Below the pieces are notes generated by a model, which was given only the letters and a program-made list of their open reading frames with translations, had not been told where the DNA came from and made no database searches. From the NCBI GenBank assembly GCA_029224185.1, contig CM055196.1, positions 9,024,589 to 9,088,588 of the forward strand: a DNA stretch of 64,000 bases. The letters are read 5' to 3'. Positions within the stretch are counted from its first letter, which is position 1, and every line of letters begins with the position of its first letter. Positions 37,501-50,557 of this stretch are shown here, one piece after another. Source of the DNA: Karalla daura (taxonomy: Eukaryota; Chordata; Actinopteri; Chaetodontiformes; Leiognathidae). Both the position numbers and the translations under genes were made by a program.

Positions 37501-40047
37501 ATTACTTTAAGCGTCCACATGGATTCCCTCTGTCGGTGAACGACACGGCGCCTCTGTTTTTTTCCTCACTTGAGCCGGTGTAAGTCAGGTGCAGTCCATA
37601 GACACGCCAGTCGATACGTCGGCCGAGGCTGGATGGATGGATGGAGGCGGGGCCGGCGGGTTCACTCTCTTGTAAGATGGCAGCTGGCGGGGGAAAACCA
37701 ATTTTTATTGGCTTTTTCAATTTGCGCCTGACCGGACAGGAGCAACACTATGTTAATTGCAACCAGTGAATCAATGTGTGCGAGGCCGCAGTGGGTGTCT
37801 CTGTGTTTCGTGCCTGTTTATAATTGAAAAAGTAGAGGAAGAAGACACACACACAAAGTGAAGGCGGTGCAGTACACCCAGCTGCATTAACAGGGAATGA
37901 CTCCAGGTCATCTTATTATTAACACATCTAAATACACATATAGGAGAGATTTTATCAGTCAATCTCATCTCATGATGAGTTTTTTTTTTCCCCTGGCAGA
38001 AAGGCCAATATATGTACCATAGTTAATAATTTCACTGATAAGTAGCAATATGAAGCTGATTCTTTATTAAAAGTCTATTCCTCATGCAGATAAAACTTGT
38101 TTGGTCGCTTAAATCCATACAGATGAGTCCCGTAATTAAGGGCTCAGAATGTTCCCTGATGTGATTAAAACCACCCAAAATGCAGGCGCGATTATTCTTT
38201 GGGGGTCACGTTGTTATATCACTTGAAAAGTTGTATTCTCTCCATGAAAAGGTTTGTGTGGGCTTATTTAGTTCTCTACTTCGTTATTTTAAACATTTTA
38301 TTGAATATTTGCTCATTTTAACCTTGGTCTGTTGACATGACAGAAAAAACAACACATCTGGGATAATTGTTTTTTAACTAAATTAATCCAACAGTGAGCA
38401 TAATTACTGGAAGTTTCATATGTATTTTTCTAATTAAAATCCATGATTAAAAAAAGGGGAAATATTTACTGTTAACTCACTGAAGTTAACATTCTCTTAT
38501 TGCAAGTATCAGTGCCGTACCATGCTACAACAGCTGGGCATAGCTGGCTCAAAAAAAGAAAAAAAAGTCCAAAGTGAAAGTAATATCATCGCTTCTTCCT
38601 GCATTCTGCAGAGCAGAGTTGTGTGAAACACCACTTAACACAGATAAATGTTCCCAATAGAAACAATGAAACGGAAAGATAAAGGAGTCTGGACCGCAAC
38701 AGACAGTGTTCAATGAAGTAAAGCGTTTTGTTGAATCATATTCACTAAATCAAGCCACTCTCACAAGGTTACAAGCAACTCGGCAACAGCTTAGCAACTT
38801 AATGACGTTGAATTCACAGTTCATTGCGCAAATTCCACGGACACAGGAGGTCTGTGGGATTCCTGTGGTATTTGCAGTGTACCGGGGGTGTTGGCTTCAG
38901 TCGGCTGAAAGTCTGAAAGTTTTGTTAGTGATTCTTTTGAAATTAAAATGTTGGAGCAGAGCCCTGACTGGCTCTCAATACCCAGCCCTGAGGAAGACGC
39001 CACATAACGATCTATTGCAGTATCGATCATCATCTCACCTCGCGCCGCATGCGCTAAGCCTCTTAGAGGGTCAAGAGGATCCATCGGGGGGTTTTATGTC
39101 ACTGTTGTTAATGCAGCTGCAGACGCTTGATTTACACAAGGGCTTATTTGTCATTTGCAGATTGAAGTTGGGATGGGACAGCGTCTCTCTACGTCTTGTG
39201 ATAGTTGCAGCAAAGGCAGATGGTAGTGCGATTGCCACACGCTGCACATACGCAGTGGTGAAAAGCATGAAACCTGCAACTCATTTCCATTTGAAGAAGC
39301 CTCGGCTTTCTTCATCTCGTCACAAAGTTTCTCCTAAGAGTCGCTCGCTGTAGTGCAAGAGGCACAAGAAGGAGGTGAAGTTGTTTTTTTATGCGTTCTT
39401 TGACTGGATCATTTTTACGTGACTACCATGTGCAATGTGTTGTGAAAATAATGGAAACGGTGAGTAATCTTGGCTCTTTCATGTGAGAGGGCAAAAAAAA
39501 ATCATTTTGCCCTAGAAAGTCTGGTCGATTCTGTATCACACCTACGGCTATAAAAGACGGACGGCATATTACACGTGTTAAATGAGCCGTCCTGCTCGCC
39601 GTGGCTGTGTGTAGGTGCTCAGAGACAGGCAGAACGATGAACCCAGGATTGGACGTAGATACGATGGACAGTCTCGCCAGAACAGAGATTGAGAGTGTTG
39701 ACCTCAAGTGGTCACAGCCAATCACTGTCCTCCGACCTCTCTGATAATGCAATAAAAGTTCTAGGCGATGGCTTTATTTCTGCACCAATCAGGTTCTCGG
39801 GCCGTTTCTGCTGAAGGCTGATAGTACGAAGGGCTTTTAATATCAACAGCGGTACGGGACGCCGAGTCTGTGAGTCCTTTGCATAGAATGCATGGTGTGT
39901 TTGTGGAACATGCCGGAGCACATCACAGGCTCCGCTGTCTGTTGAGATCTGTGGGCGTGAGGGGCGTCACGCAGCGCGCTGCTTTCCCGAGGCGCTCCTC
40001 TGCAGTATCGCAGGTGCCAGTCCGGGCCAGTACAGTGCGTGTCATCT

Positions 40048-40076
40048 CCACCTGCAGGCGAGACGCCTGCAGGTGG
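40048..40076. other. Perfect inverted repeat (13-bp arms, 3-nt loop)
   Basis: CCACCTGCAGGCG (40048-40060), AGA, then the exact reverse complement (40064-40076). The match continues outward as TCAT on the left and ATGA on the right, apart from two extra bases (CT) on the left. Each arm contains a CACCTG E-box. Confidence 0.97.
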
Positions 40077-43000
40077 ATGAAATTACGACCCACGCAGCCG
40101 TTCCGTATCGATGGAAGCGGCAGAACAACGTGGGCGTGCTGTAAATAGAGGGGGGGACGCAGTGTCCCGGAATGGGTTTATAAATTACTCCATCCGCCTC
40201 CGTCCAGGTGTCCAGAGACTGGGACGGGTGGATGGCCAGGTGAATGAATGGACGGATGAATGGGTGGAAAACTCGGGAGGAGGGCGGGCAGGGAGGAGCC
40301 GCCCGGGGTCTGAGGACAGGCCAAACGGAGCCCTGGAAGACAAAGGATCAGCTTGGGACTGTGGGCGTGCTACGTGCAGCAGAGGAAACAGTGACGGGCC
40401 ATGATGAAGATTCATTGTTGTTCTCGCGCAGCCATCTATCTCCGGTAACACACAGCGGCACCTCCGCATGCCCACGCCTCCGAGAGGGTTTGGAGTTTGC
40501 TGAAATAAAGCTGGTGTCAGGGAGGTGAGAGGCAGGATGATGAACTGCTAAAGGGGGACAGAGACTTAAAAATCCGAGTGTCAACAAAAGTGCTGAGGTG
40601 ATAATAGGTGCCTGCTTATATTTAAACTGTTGGGACTTTTTTTTTCCCGTCCTGTTGTGAAAAAGTGGTAAGCGCTTTCAGCACACAGTGAGAAGGACCT
40701 CGGTGTGACTCCCAGTGGCCTTATTGTGTGAAGTTTGTCTGCATTTGGATTTCCGCAGACACTCGCATAATCAGGCCAGTTAAAGACTCCCGTCCATTTC
40801 CCCAAGGTGTCCGAGGTGTATTCCCTGCCTCTGTGACAATGTTAAGGTCACTTTTCCTACTTTTCGGGTTAGAAACAAAAACACCTTTAAAACCTGCTAG
40901 AGGTGTCATATAATAAAGTTTGCATGAACGTGGCACGGTGAGAGAGCTTCAGGGGCCGGGCGACGGCGCCGAGCGGCTCCAAGGCTACGGCAAGCTGACG
41001 GGGACTTGAAAGACGAAGCAGCGGGGGCAGTTTTAATTACTGTCTGTCTGCGTGGTTGTCTTGGAGACAAAGACAGCGAGGAACAAATGTTTGCAGATGA
41101 CGACGCAGCGAGGGAGCAGGAGGCGGCCGAGGAGACGGGGACCGATAGACTCTCTGCTCGGGGAAGGAGACGGCTGCTCAGACAGTTGGACGCGAGCTGG
41201 GTGAACAGGTGCGCGCGTGATGAAGTGCGTTGTGCGGGAGAGCTGGAGAGACATTCATTTTGACACAGTTTATTAACCAGGGGCCTCCTCCTCAAAGCTG
41301 CTCACGTCCGCCTTGTCTGTTTGAGCTGCGCCGGCAGGACTGTAGAGGGAGAGAGCCTCCAAGAAGGAGGAAATGAGAAGAGCGTGGCTTCCAGGAGAAC
41401 TTCTTAAAAAGAAAAAATTGGTACAAAAGCTCATTTGAAATATTGTGTACATGTTGAGAATTTGTGCAGGGATGCTGTGCTACGCGGGCTTAGCTTTCTT
41501 TGAAATGAAAGACAGAGCCTGGAATGTACTCCGAGCCCCGCGGTGGCGGAAAATGTGAAAAGGAAGCAAAAGGAGCGGGCTGGATGAGGATGAAAAGGTA
41601 AAAATGAAAAAAAATGAAAAAAAGAAAAACATCATAAAAGTCGTCCCCTGGCGCGACAGGCTGTGCTGACACATTCCTGTGTTCCTCCTTGACTCCCAGT
41701 GACCGGCCGCACAAATTAAAGGGGGTTATAACAAAGTTTGGTATAATAAATAGGAAGTATTTCTCTTTTCGTGGCAGCTTTGTTTTGGACTGTAGCTTTA
41801 GAAGTCGAACCTTTCCCTGTGTCTTTTTGATCCCGAATATTTCTCCTTATCTGTCTTTGGCTATGATATAAAGTCAAGGATGGGATTTTGCTCTGATTGA
41901 TGGTTACTTTCTCGGCCGCCATTAATCCTGGTATAGTTTGTAACAAGCCTTTAAGGCGACTTTAAATCGAGTGCTTGACAAACAGCACTTACCGTAAGAG
42001 CTCCCATAATAAGCGGTCCTTCATACGTGGAGTCACAGAGGGACTGGTTTTACATTAAGCTTTCATTTAACTCTCGCTGGACTTGCAGAAAAAGTTAAAT
42101 CACAGCGAATTAAACAGTATTTCTTAGAAGAGGGGACGGGAGGGAAGGGCTGGAAAATTGCCCGTGGAAGAAGGATGGAGGGAGGAAAATACTAAAGCGG
42201 GACAGAGAGCGCGGGAGTGCTTGTCAGCAGAAATGTCAGATGCAGAAATTGGGCAGGCAGCAGGCAACCTACATATCACAGGTACCACATGTGCTGCATG
42301 TCTCAGATCGAGCGGCTCGTGTTGGGACAAGTACTCAGACATGGATGCACAAGAGTCGATGCAGCTTTTCTAAATGCTCACTCCCTGTTTTGCAAATCAC
42401 TGCTTTTTAAAGAGTCTATAAAAAGCAATTTGCTGTCAAAACAGCCTGTGTGTGTTTTATATGGTGTCAACAGGAAATTAGGGCTGTGAGAAATTGACTG
42501 TCTTGTCTGTATTTTGTCGCCTCATGCCAATGAGTCTGACGTTGATTTAGCTTATTGTTTTGCTTATAGGGCAGACTAACAGAAGAGCTCATACAGCAGT
42601 CAAGGCTCGTTTGATTTGATTTGATTCGATTTAGAGTTCACACGCGCAGGTGCAGCAGGAAATAGATCCCACGAGCGGTAACTGTCACTCGGCAGAAGGA
42701 ACTGCTGCACAGCGGTGGTCACATTTCCTCTTGATGGATAGCAGAGATCCATGACAGCCAGCGCTGAGCCGGTCTGCTGACCTTCCTCATAGCAGACATA
42801 TCGACGCTTCAGATCTGGGTGTAACTATTTGCACCATTTCAGACGCTGCACAACCGAGTTCACTGCTGGGCTTTACTGAGACGTCTATATGCAGGTGTCG
42901 GCGTTAATGGTTACAGCCGGCAATTGCCTCATACAGCCGTGTGACACAGTGATGTTTCGAAATCACGGGCATGAAGAGTACCCACATTCTTGCTACAACC

Positions 43001-43257
43001 TGTGTCTGCAGGCTCAGTTGTCACACAACAACCTGCGGTTTTCACCTGGCCAACATCAGCCTGTTGTCAGTTTCTCAACTCTTTTATCTCACAGCTTAAT
43101 CAAAGGAAGGCGCCACCCAGTGGAACCTTGTGACATTGCAGTGATGCTTCAGTTGACTACCGCAGCAAATGTTTGATTAGTCCTTAAAGGTAATCATCGG
43201 AAGATACTTGGCAGAGAAGTTTGGGAGGTAAAATTCTCCCAAAGAACCATATGAACT

Positions 43258-43336
43258 GGGATCCATCCATTGTTTTACCTGCTTTGTCTGCTGGTGCTAC
43301 TCATGACCTGGAGAAAACCCACACAAACACAGTTCC
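43258..43336 (+). repeat. L2/Maui-like interspersed repeat fragment with internal deletion
   Basis: ATCCATCCATTGTTTTACC and a nearby CTGCTTTGTC resemble the CATCCATTTTCTATACCGC-TT-TCC end of the fish repeat. About 25 bp later comes GGAGAAAACCCACACAAACA, which matches the later GGAGAGAACCCACGCAGACAC segment. The middle portion of the element is missing. Confidence 0.6.
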
Positions 43337-44738
43337 AAGTAATTATGTTGTTTCATGATGATGATAACCGTATTTGTCCAGTGAAAGTATTTGTTCTTTT
43401 GTAAACTTCAGTAAACATTATCATCGTAATAGGCTGTTGAAAGAGTTGTTTTCTTGCTTGAGATAGACCTGTAGACCTCTAGCATGAGACTGCATTTCTC
43501 AGAGAATTTATACCGTAGGGGCGAGATAAGAAGATGTAAGTATTGATTGTGAGCATAGCTGATCTCCATAATAGCAGTCGGGGGTCCTCTCAGTGTTGTC
43601 TTTACTTAGGATCACAGATAATGAAGGCGCGACCACCTCCTCGTGTCTTGCTGTTAAGTTATTGATCTCAGCAAGTTTCCCCGAAGCCAATTTTTATTAA
43701 AATGAAGTGTGTAACTGTGGCGCACTCATACTAACACCAGCACACATTCATGTGGGAGCGTGCGAATAGATTATGCTAGTAACGTAAGAGTGTGGCGTCC
43801 CCCTGAGAATGAGAATTTCATACTCATCCGCGCCATTATTGTCATTTTAACATTGAGTGGGAGTTGACAGAGTGTGCGTGTGTGTGCAGTTTGATCTTAG
43901 TGTGAAGGTAGTGTGTCAGCATGTGCCCGCTCGGGGTTGATGCACCCGTGAATTCATATTCATTTTTGATTGTGGTCGAGGTCATGGAGGGTCACTCCGA
44001 GATTAAAGGCTCCCGAACATTTCCCGGTATCTCCTGTTATTAAACTTTCCATGAGCCCTCCTTTCATTCATAATTCACTTATGCATTTTAATGTGTTTCC
44101 TTTCACTAACTTGATAGGTGTGTGTGTGTGTGTCAGTGTGTGTGTGAATGTGTGTGTGTATTGTGGAGGCATAAATCTTTTTTGATCACAATTCTCAGGG
44201 GGTCAAACACAAGTCTCACAACATAAATCATTAAATTTTAGGGTGAAGACTTGGGTGAATGTTCAACTAAGTTCTCAGAGCAATGAATGCAAATCTGTGT
44301 TGTGTCCCCAAAAGTGATGTAAAGTTGACTGTGTGTGTGTGTGTGTACGGCATGGACTGAGAGTTACCTCATATTGCATCCCTGGTTTTAGGTCAACAAA
44401 GCTGTTTGGTGTTGAGTGGGAGGAGGAGGAGGACGGAGCGCTTCAGTATCTCACATTTCTGCTTTGATGTCCCTCTACCAAATGTGCTGAGGTTTTCTTG
44501 GGCAACAAACACACCATTTGAAGCACAACTTCTCGGCACATGCACACAAATTTGTTGCAGAGACGGTAATGCAGCCAGTAGAGCTCTAGCTTCTCGGTAC
44601 ATCGGGTACACAATTTTAGCACTTAATTATAAGGTGATATTTCTGGAACATACACTCAGTCAGCAGGTATAGAACCAGGGAATCAACACCTTTGGACGAG
44701 TGAGAAAGCTGCTGAATATTCCCTCGCACAATGTGCAC

Positions 44739-44762
44739 ATCCATCCATCCATCCATCCATCC
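44739..44762. repeat. (CCAT)n short tandem repeat
   Basis: Six CCAT units. Such tracts are often tails of the fish interspersed repeat noted elsewhere, but no body of the element is visible next to it. Confidence 0.9.
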
Positions 44763-44979
44763 GAACCAACAGACAGGTTTGGTGTGTGATTATTTAGTCA
44801 ATTAGCATGTTCCGAAAGTGACAAAATAGCTGTGTGAAACGAGCGAATGCCTTCCCAAATGAGGTGGATTTGACTCCACTTGTTGGTCTTTGTTTCACCT
44901 TTGACTGAGGTCCCAATCTGCATTATCTTCCCAACAAAACCAACGTCCATGTGGGGAGTTTGATGCTCCTCTGCGGGCT

Positions 44980-45300
44980 CGACATTGTCGCTCGGGCCGC
45001 CGCTCGGAGAAAGCTTTTGTTCGGCCATTCAGGTGCTTTCATTATCTTGCGTGCTGTGGCCGGCACTGATAGGATTGTATGTAAATACAAGAAGCGCGGG
45101 CGGGAAAAAACAACATCCTTCCACCCGTCTGGATGGACGGAGCATGTCGCATACGTCGGAGTTCGCGGCTGCATAACTGTGAACATGGCCGCCTTGTTAG
45201 CGCGAGGCCAGCCTTTGTGTGCCGGTGTCTTCTGTCTGAGCGCTCGTCAGTTTCTCAGCCGCAGCCTCAGGATTGATGAGGTCGGACCGAGCACCAGGCG
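44980..45300. promoter_or_regulatory. Intronic CpG-dense patch with YY1-like motif
   Basis: The region contains many CpGs and AACATGGCCGCC (45182-45193), which fits the YY1 consensus AANATGGCCGCC. The open frame across it (to 45505) shows no domain and is likely a by-product of high GC. Confidence 0.35.
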
Positions 45301-47460
45301 GGTCAGGGATGATTGGCAGTTGACTGTTTGCCTCTTCTGTTTGCCAGCTTCCCCGTGTCACACCCCATCACCGGTAATAAGCCCGGACAGAAAGCAGAGG
45401 CCTAATAAGGATGACAGACCTTTGCTCTTTACTCCTTATTTCCCTCCATACCTCGCTGCCGTACCAAAGGTGCATCACGCTGCATTTTGTCGCTCACACC
45501 ACTGAAGGAAAAGCAGCCGGAGCGTGGCGCAAAGCTGGACTCCTTCTCTATGCTATCTACGTGTCCCCGTCCAACGGTTTCTCCCATTTTCTCTAATCTG
45601 GCTCGCATCTTGTTCCAGCTCAACTGACATTGAATTTAGAATGATTAAAGGCACCTTTAGCCGTCCCTCCACTGTGTATTTTTCCTAAGGCTGCACTGAA
45701 GCACCTCTCAGACAGTTTTAATCACAGAGCAAAGATTACATGCCATCAAACAGAAGGGCTTAAGCTCTGCCTGCTCGCTCTCCTAACACAAAATCCTGCC
45801 CTCAATTACCCAGCCGGATTTTTTTTTTCCTTTCTTTCTTTCCATCATTCTCATGCATTGCTGCCACCAACAGCACGGCGGCGTAATCCAAGACGCATTA
45901 AGTGAACACGTAAACTTTTGATTTCAAACGAGACGGCGAGAGACAGTGAATCTGGTCCCCGGGAAGGCAATCGATCCCGAGAGAGATTGCACCAGCGTCG
46001 TCCTCACGTGCCTGCGGTGTTGATGCGGGCTCGACAGAAGTCCCGCCTCCTCTCGCCACGCCCAGATCGATGGGCTCACGCTGCTCTGTGACGCGTCCAG
46101 AGCCCGTAGGGTCTCGCTGGGCGCACAAACACAACTAGGCTGGGCCCTCTTTTTTCTGCACGCACGGTCGCTCACCCACACGCACAAACACAACTCATGA
46201 TCGCCACATTAAAAAAATCAACGCCGAGGCCGTGCGCGATATTGCGTTATTGCTCATCCCCTCGCTTTTCTTGCCGCAACTCCTCCCGCCATCCGTCCAT
46301 CTCTCTCCCCCTCCTCTCCCTCCCTTCGTCTATCCCCTTCGTGTCCTATTGTCTCGCAGCCGTACTCATCTCTGCACCATTAATCTTCCAGCCGATGAAT
46401 TGGAGCCACTGACTCTATCACTCCCATTGTCGGCTGCAGACGTCCCTTATTTATATGCCATTTTTCTCCCTCTCTTCCTCGCTGAGCCTTTCTACTGTTC
46501 CATTGACCGGCATGTAATTTCTTACATGAATAATGCAAGCAGCGGAGACCAAAATAGTTGCGCTGCCTCTTTCTCTTGGCTTGGATTTGTTCTGCAATAG
46601 TTTAACTGAATGCGCTTGGGCTGATTTCTATTCAGCAGTGCGAGCCACTTTGTTAAAAGGAATAGGGATTTGGATGCAAAGGTATCGGTGCTCCCAAAGC
46701 TGCATTCTTACTGAAATAGAGTAGAACAGCTGATTGTGAGATCAGGGTGCACATTTATTCAACCTCTCGGTGCTGATCCAGGATCACTGAGGTGGTTCCC
46801 GGGACGATCCCATAACCCTAACCCATTCATTAGCCAACAACAAGAGCAGCCACAGCAACAAATGGCAAAAAAAAAAGACAAAACAGAAAAAAACCCTTCC
46901 ATTGCTGATGTGCTAGTATTGGATGGATATCAGTCAATGTCGGATCAACATAGCCAGTTGTGCCATTTAAAACATCGTATCGTATAATATGGTATGTTGT
47001 ACAGAATAACTGCCTCTCCTGAAAGTGAAAAGAGCACAGACTTTGACGATGCCTCTGGGATTAAAATGGAACAAGCACATGAATGTCAGCACATACTGCA
47101 CCCTATATGGCACATTAAGCAGGCTGACAGTGGTAAACATGTTGCAACAGGTTTTTTTTACCTCCGGAGGCAGGGCAATATATCAAACACACCTTGTGAT
47201 TTTTCGATGCAAGATGCATTGAATTGCTATTTGGCTGTCACATATTTTACAAGAGGCTTGTTGTGCTATTGTTGCACTCAAGCTGAACGCAGAAGCACTG
47301 CAATTTAACAAAGTACAATACAGCATTTACCGGTGTCATTGTCTCATCTTCTGTTTGTTCTTGCACTGTTTATGAAATAGAATCAAAATATAAGTGTTAG
47401 GTTTTTTTTCCGTATTACCTAGTTGATGCCAACAAAGTGCTGGTAGTGTTTATATATAGT

Positions 47461-47687
<227 letters not shown>

Positions 47688-49252
47688 GGACGTGATTAAT
47701 CTCCTTGGGAGGTTCTTTCAGGGAAATTGAATTGTCCACTCTTTCCACTCGTTGTGCAGAGACAATTAGAAATTGCTCTCTGCGCCATTTTATTAAAACA
47801 CCCTTGCATGCCAGCATGGAACGCTGCAATGCTCCACCCACGTAGATTTTTGTCTGTTCTTTGCAGCATCTGTATGTGTGGGGGACTCTTCAATCAAGTT
47901 TTCTTGCTCACAATGGCATTGTGATTCCCTAAGCAACCGTTAATATCGTCTATATAACCAAATGAATGCGCCCGGCTCCACATTCCCATCTGAATCAGAT
48001 TCCTGCATTTGTTCAGTTTCTCGGATGAATGAATGTGAAGTTAACCTTGGAAAAGAAGAGAAACATAGTCTGTTTCCATACAGCAGAGAGCTTCTTCTTT
48101 TCCTCTTTGCTGTGGCATTGATGTGAGCATCTCTTGGTGTGACAAAGCCCGACTGGCCGTGAGGGCTCACCTTTGTCCCAGTGCTAGCTGTGGCTCGAAC
48201 TAACCCAGCGCTGCATAAACACTCGTCATTTCAATGGCGCGTCCTCTCCGTGAAGGACGGATGCAACTCTCACAAGTTGCACAAAGAAACCTCATATCTG
48301 TGGCATCCGTAGGATTGTCACCTGAAAATCCCTCTTTTCAGTTGTAGTCACATCACATACAGTAAGGAGCTGGGGAGCTGGTGAGTGCGCATTATACTTC
48401 ACAGAGCTTTGTGGTACCGCGCTGAAAACCGAGAAACCCACAAGAGGTGGGAAAGGGAATCTGGCAGTGGCAGACGGCCACTCTGCCAAACGGATTTCTG
48501 AGGACTCGACTGGCAGGCCTCGGCTGCCTCGTTCTCCTGCATCCCGCCATTGTTCACCTCTTCTCTGTTGCCCATGCATCTCTGTTCATCTGCTTTTCGG
48601 GCTGTTTCTTATCCCCCGGCTTCAGTCCTCCTCAGCCTCTACTCTTTCTCTCTCCTCCTTCCTTTTATCCCCTTCGGTTTGAACGTGTCCTCTTTTGCAT
48701 CAAAGCCAATGCCATCCTTACACACAGATGGGCGGGCCACAGCGATTGGCTCCCAGATTCTTACCTGACCGCTCTGTCTTGATATTACACAGCAACGCAG
48801 ACGTGAGCAGCTTTTTTTCTTCACTGCAGTTTCTCACAGCTTAGGTAAATGCCATCCAGGTATCATTGCCCCCGGCCGCCTGTATTAGCATCCAGCATCC
48901 AGGCGCCAGTGTTGATTTTAGATGGAGAGTGATGAGTAATGGCGAGTGTCTGCGCCGTTATTATGCTGGGATTAATTAACATACTGTATATCTCTGTGCC
49001 GTGAATAAAAAATTGAGAATAATGTAATTATTCCGCTCTGGTTATCAATTTTCACACTGCTGGAAATGAAAGTATGATTTGTGGACGGAGCTCAGTCACT
49101 GGTGTTGTCGTGGTGGGGGACTGGGGGTTGTTGGGGGGTGGGGTGGGGGCAAAGAGATTGGTGAAGCCAGCCCCAGATCTCAGCCGCGCTCTATCTGCCG
49201 CTCGCCCCCCAGAAGCCCCCCGCAGATTGCCGCTATGTTTATTTTAATAAGA

Positions 49253-49268
49253 GAGATTAATTAATCTC
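49253..49268. promoter_or_regulatory. 16-bp palindrome with TAATTA core (candidate homeodomain site)
   Basis: GAGATTAATTAATCTC is a perfect palindrome with overlapping TTAATTAA and TAAT cores typical of homeodomain dimer sites. It sits at the edge of a CpG-dense patch (about 49160-49700). Regulatory function is inferred only. Confidence 0.35.
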
Positions 49269-50058
49269 ATTGGTATTCCGAGACTGGAGCTCCCGTCGTC
49301 TCCCAGAGCGAGGATCAGCAAGGTCATCCATTTCGACTGTGTCGGGAAAAAGCGGCGAGGCTGGCACCCAGCGTGGCCAGCTCTCCCCGCGGCCCCGCAT
49401 CGCCGACAGATGCCCGCCGATTGGCCGGCTAATTTATCAATCGGCTCTTTTATAGATGAGCACCCTCTGCCAAACGTGTCCGCACATAAAACGGCGTAGT
49501 TTAGCCGTAATTAACTGCGGCGCTCTACCACTCGTTCGCGCCAAAGCAAACAAATGCACACGCCGTCTCTGACCGTTTGTCATTCCATTTGAGGGGAAGT
49601 TAAGGAGGCAAACGGAGACGGAGATGAACGGCCGGTCTCGTTGCTGTGATTGATGCGGCCCCGATTTTGCCTCCATGCGATGCCGAATACGTGAGGCCGT
49701 CTGACAGGCCGCTTAGCATCGACTTTAATTATCAGTGAAACATGATAGCACTGTTCTGGGCTCAGTGCCAATGGGGGGAAAGAAAAAAAAAAATGTAAAT
49801 CCGCACACAAGTTAGAGATTGTAACTCAGACGTAATGAGTCACCCGGAAAACGCTACAAGTATTCGCAGGGCGCCATAAGTGATGACAACATGCAAAGTC
49901 GATAGACACAATAGAGGGAAAAGAGATGCAGCTGATGAAGGATGTGGAGCAGCTGCAGGTCAATGAGTTTAACTGAGCCTTTTAGTGTTGCATCGATAAG
50001 CAGAGGCTGAGCCGGCTCGAGCCGAGGCATCGCTGCAGGAGACACTCATCTGTGTGCA

Positions 50059-50085
50059 TGTGTGTGTGTGTGTGTGTGTGTGTGT
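50059..50085. repeat. (TG)n microsatellite, 27 bp
   Basis: A short pure TG run is seen directly in the sequence. Confidence 0.97.
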
Positions 50086-50539
50086 CAGCTCATGCAGCCT
50101 GGTAGAGCCCAGACTTTTGGGGTTGACCAGATATCATCTGTGAAACGTTGTCCCTTTTAATCGCGATCAGTAACCACGGATCACAAAGTCCTTTATCTGC
50201 GCAGATTATCTGTGAACACAGCTCCGACGTGGCTCCTGTTCTAATAGCGGGAGCTGATTAACAGGCAACAAAAGAGCGCCTGGCGTGGTGCTGACAATTT
50301 GAGGTCTTTGTTTTTGATTTCCAGTGATTGTGGCAAAAAAACCCCAAAAACATAGAAGAGGCAACAACACCTCAACTCTCAAAAGTGCAAAGTGTTAATG
50401 AGAAAACGCAGCTGGAATGATTAAAATTCAAAGAAAAAAAACAGAAATGGCTCCAGAGCTGAAAGTTTGAGCAGATAAGGTTCGACATTTCATCTAATTC
50501 TCGTGAAGATGAGTATCTAAGATAATTGTGTTCAAGCTT

Positions 50540-50557
50540 AATTAGCATTTGCTAATT
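50540..50557. promoter_or_regulatory. Inverted AATTAGCA pair (candidate homeodomain site)
   Basis: AATTAGCA (50540-50547), TT, TGCTAATT (50550-50557) form perfect 8-bp arms around a 2-nt centre. Both halves contain TAATT/AATTA homeodomain cores. The surroundings (about 50480-50600) are complex, non-repetitive sequence. Confidence 0.3.

Noticed and set aside
44951..45505. 184-codon plus-strand open frame over a CpG-dense patch
   Set aside because: GC-rich DNA lowers stop frequency. The peptide has no domain, and opposite-strand frames are also open.
46810..46825. Telomere-like CCCTAACCC
   Set aside because: Only about one and a half repeat units, so not a telomeric tract.
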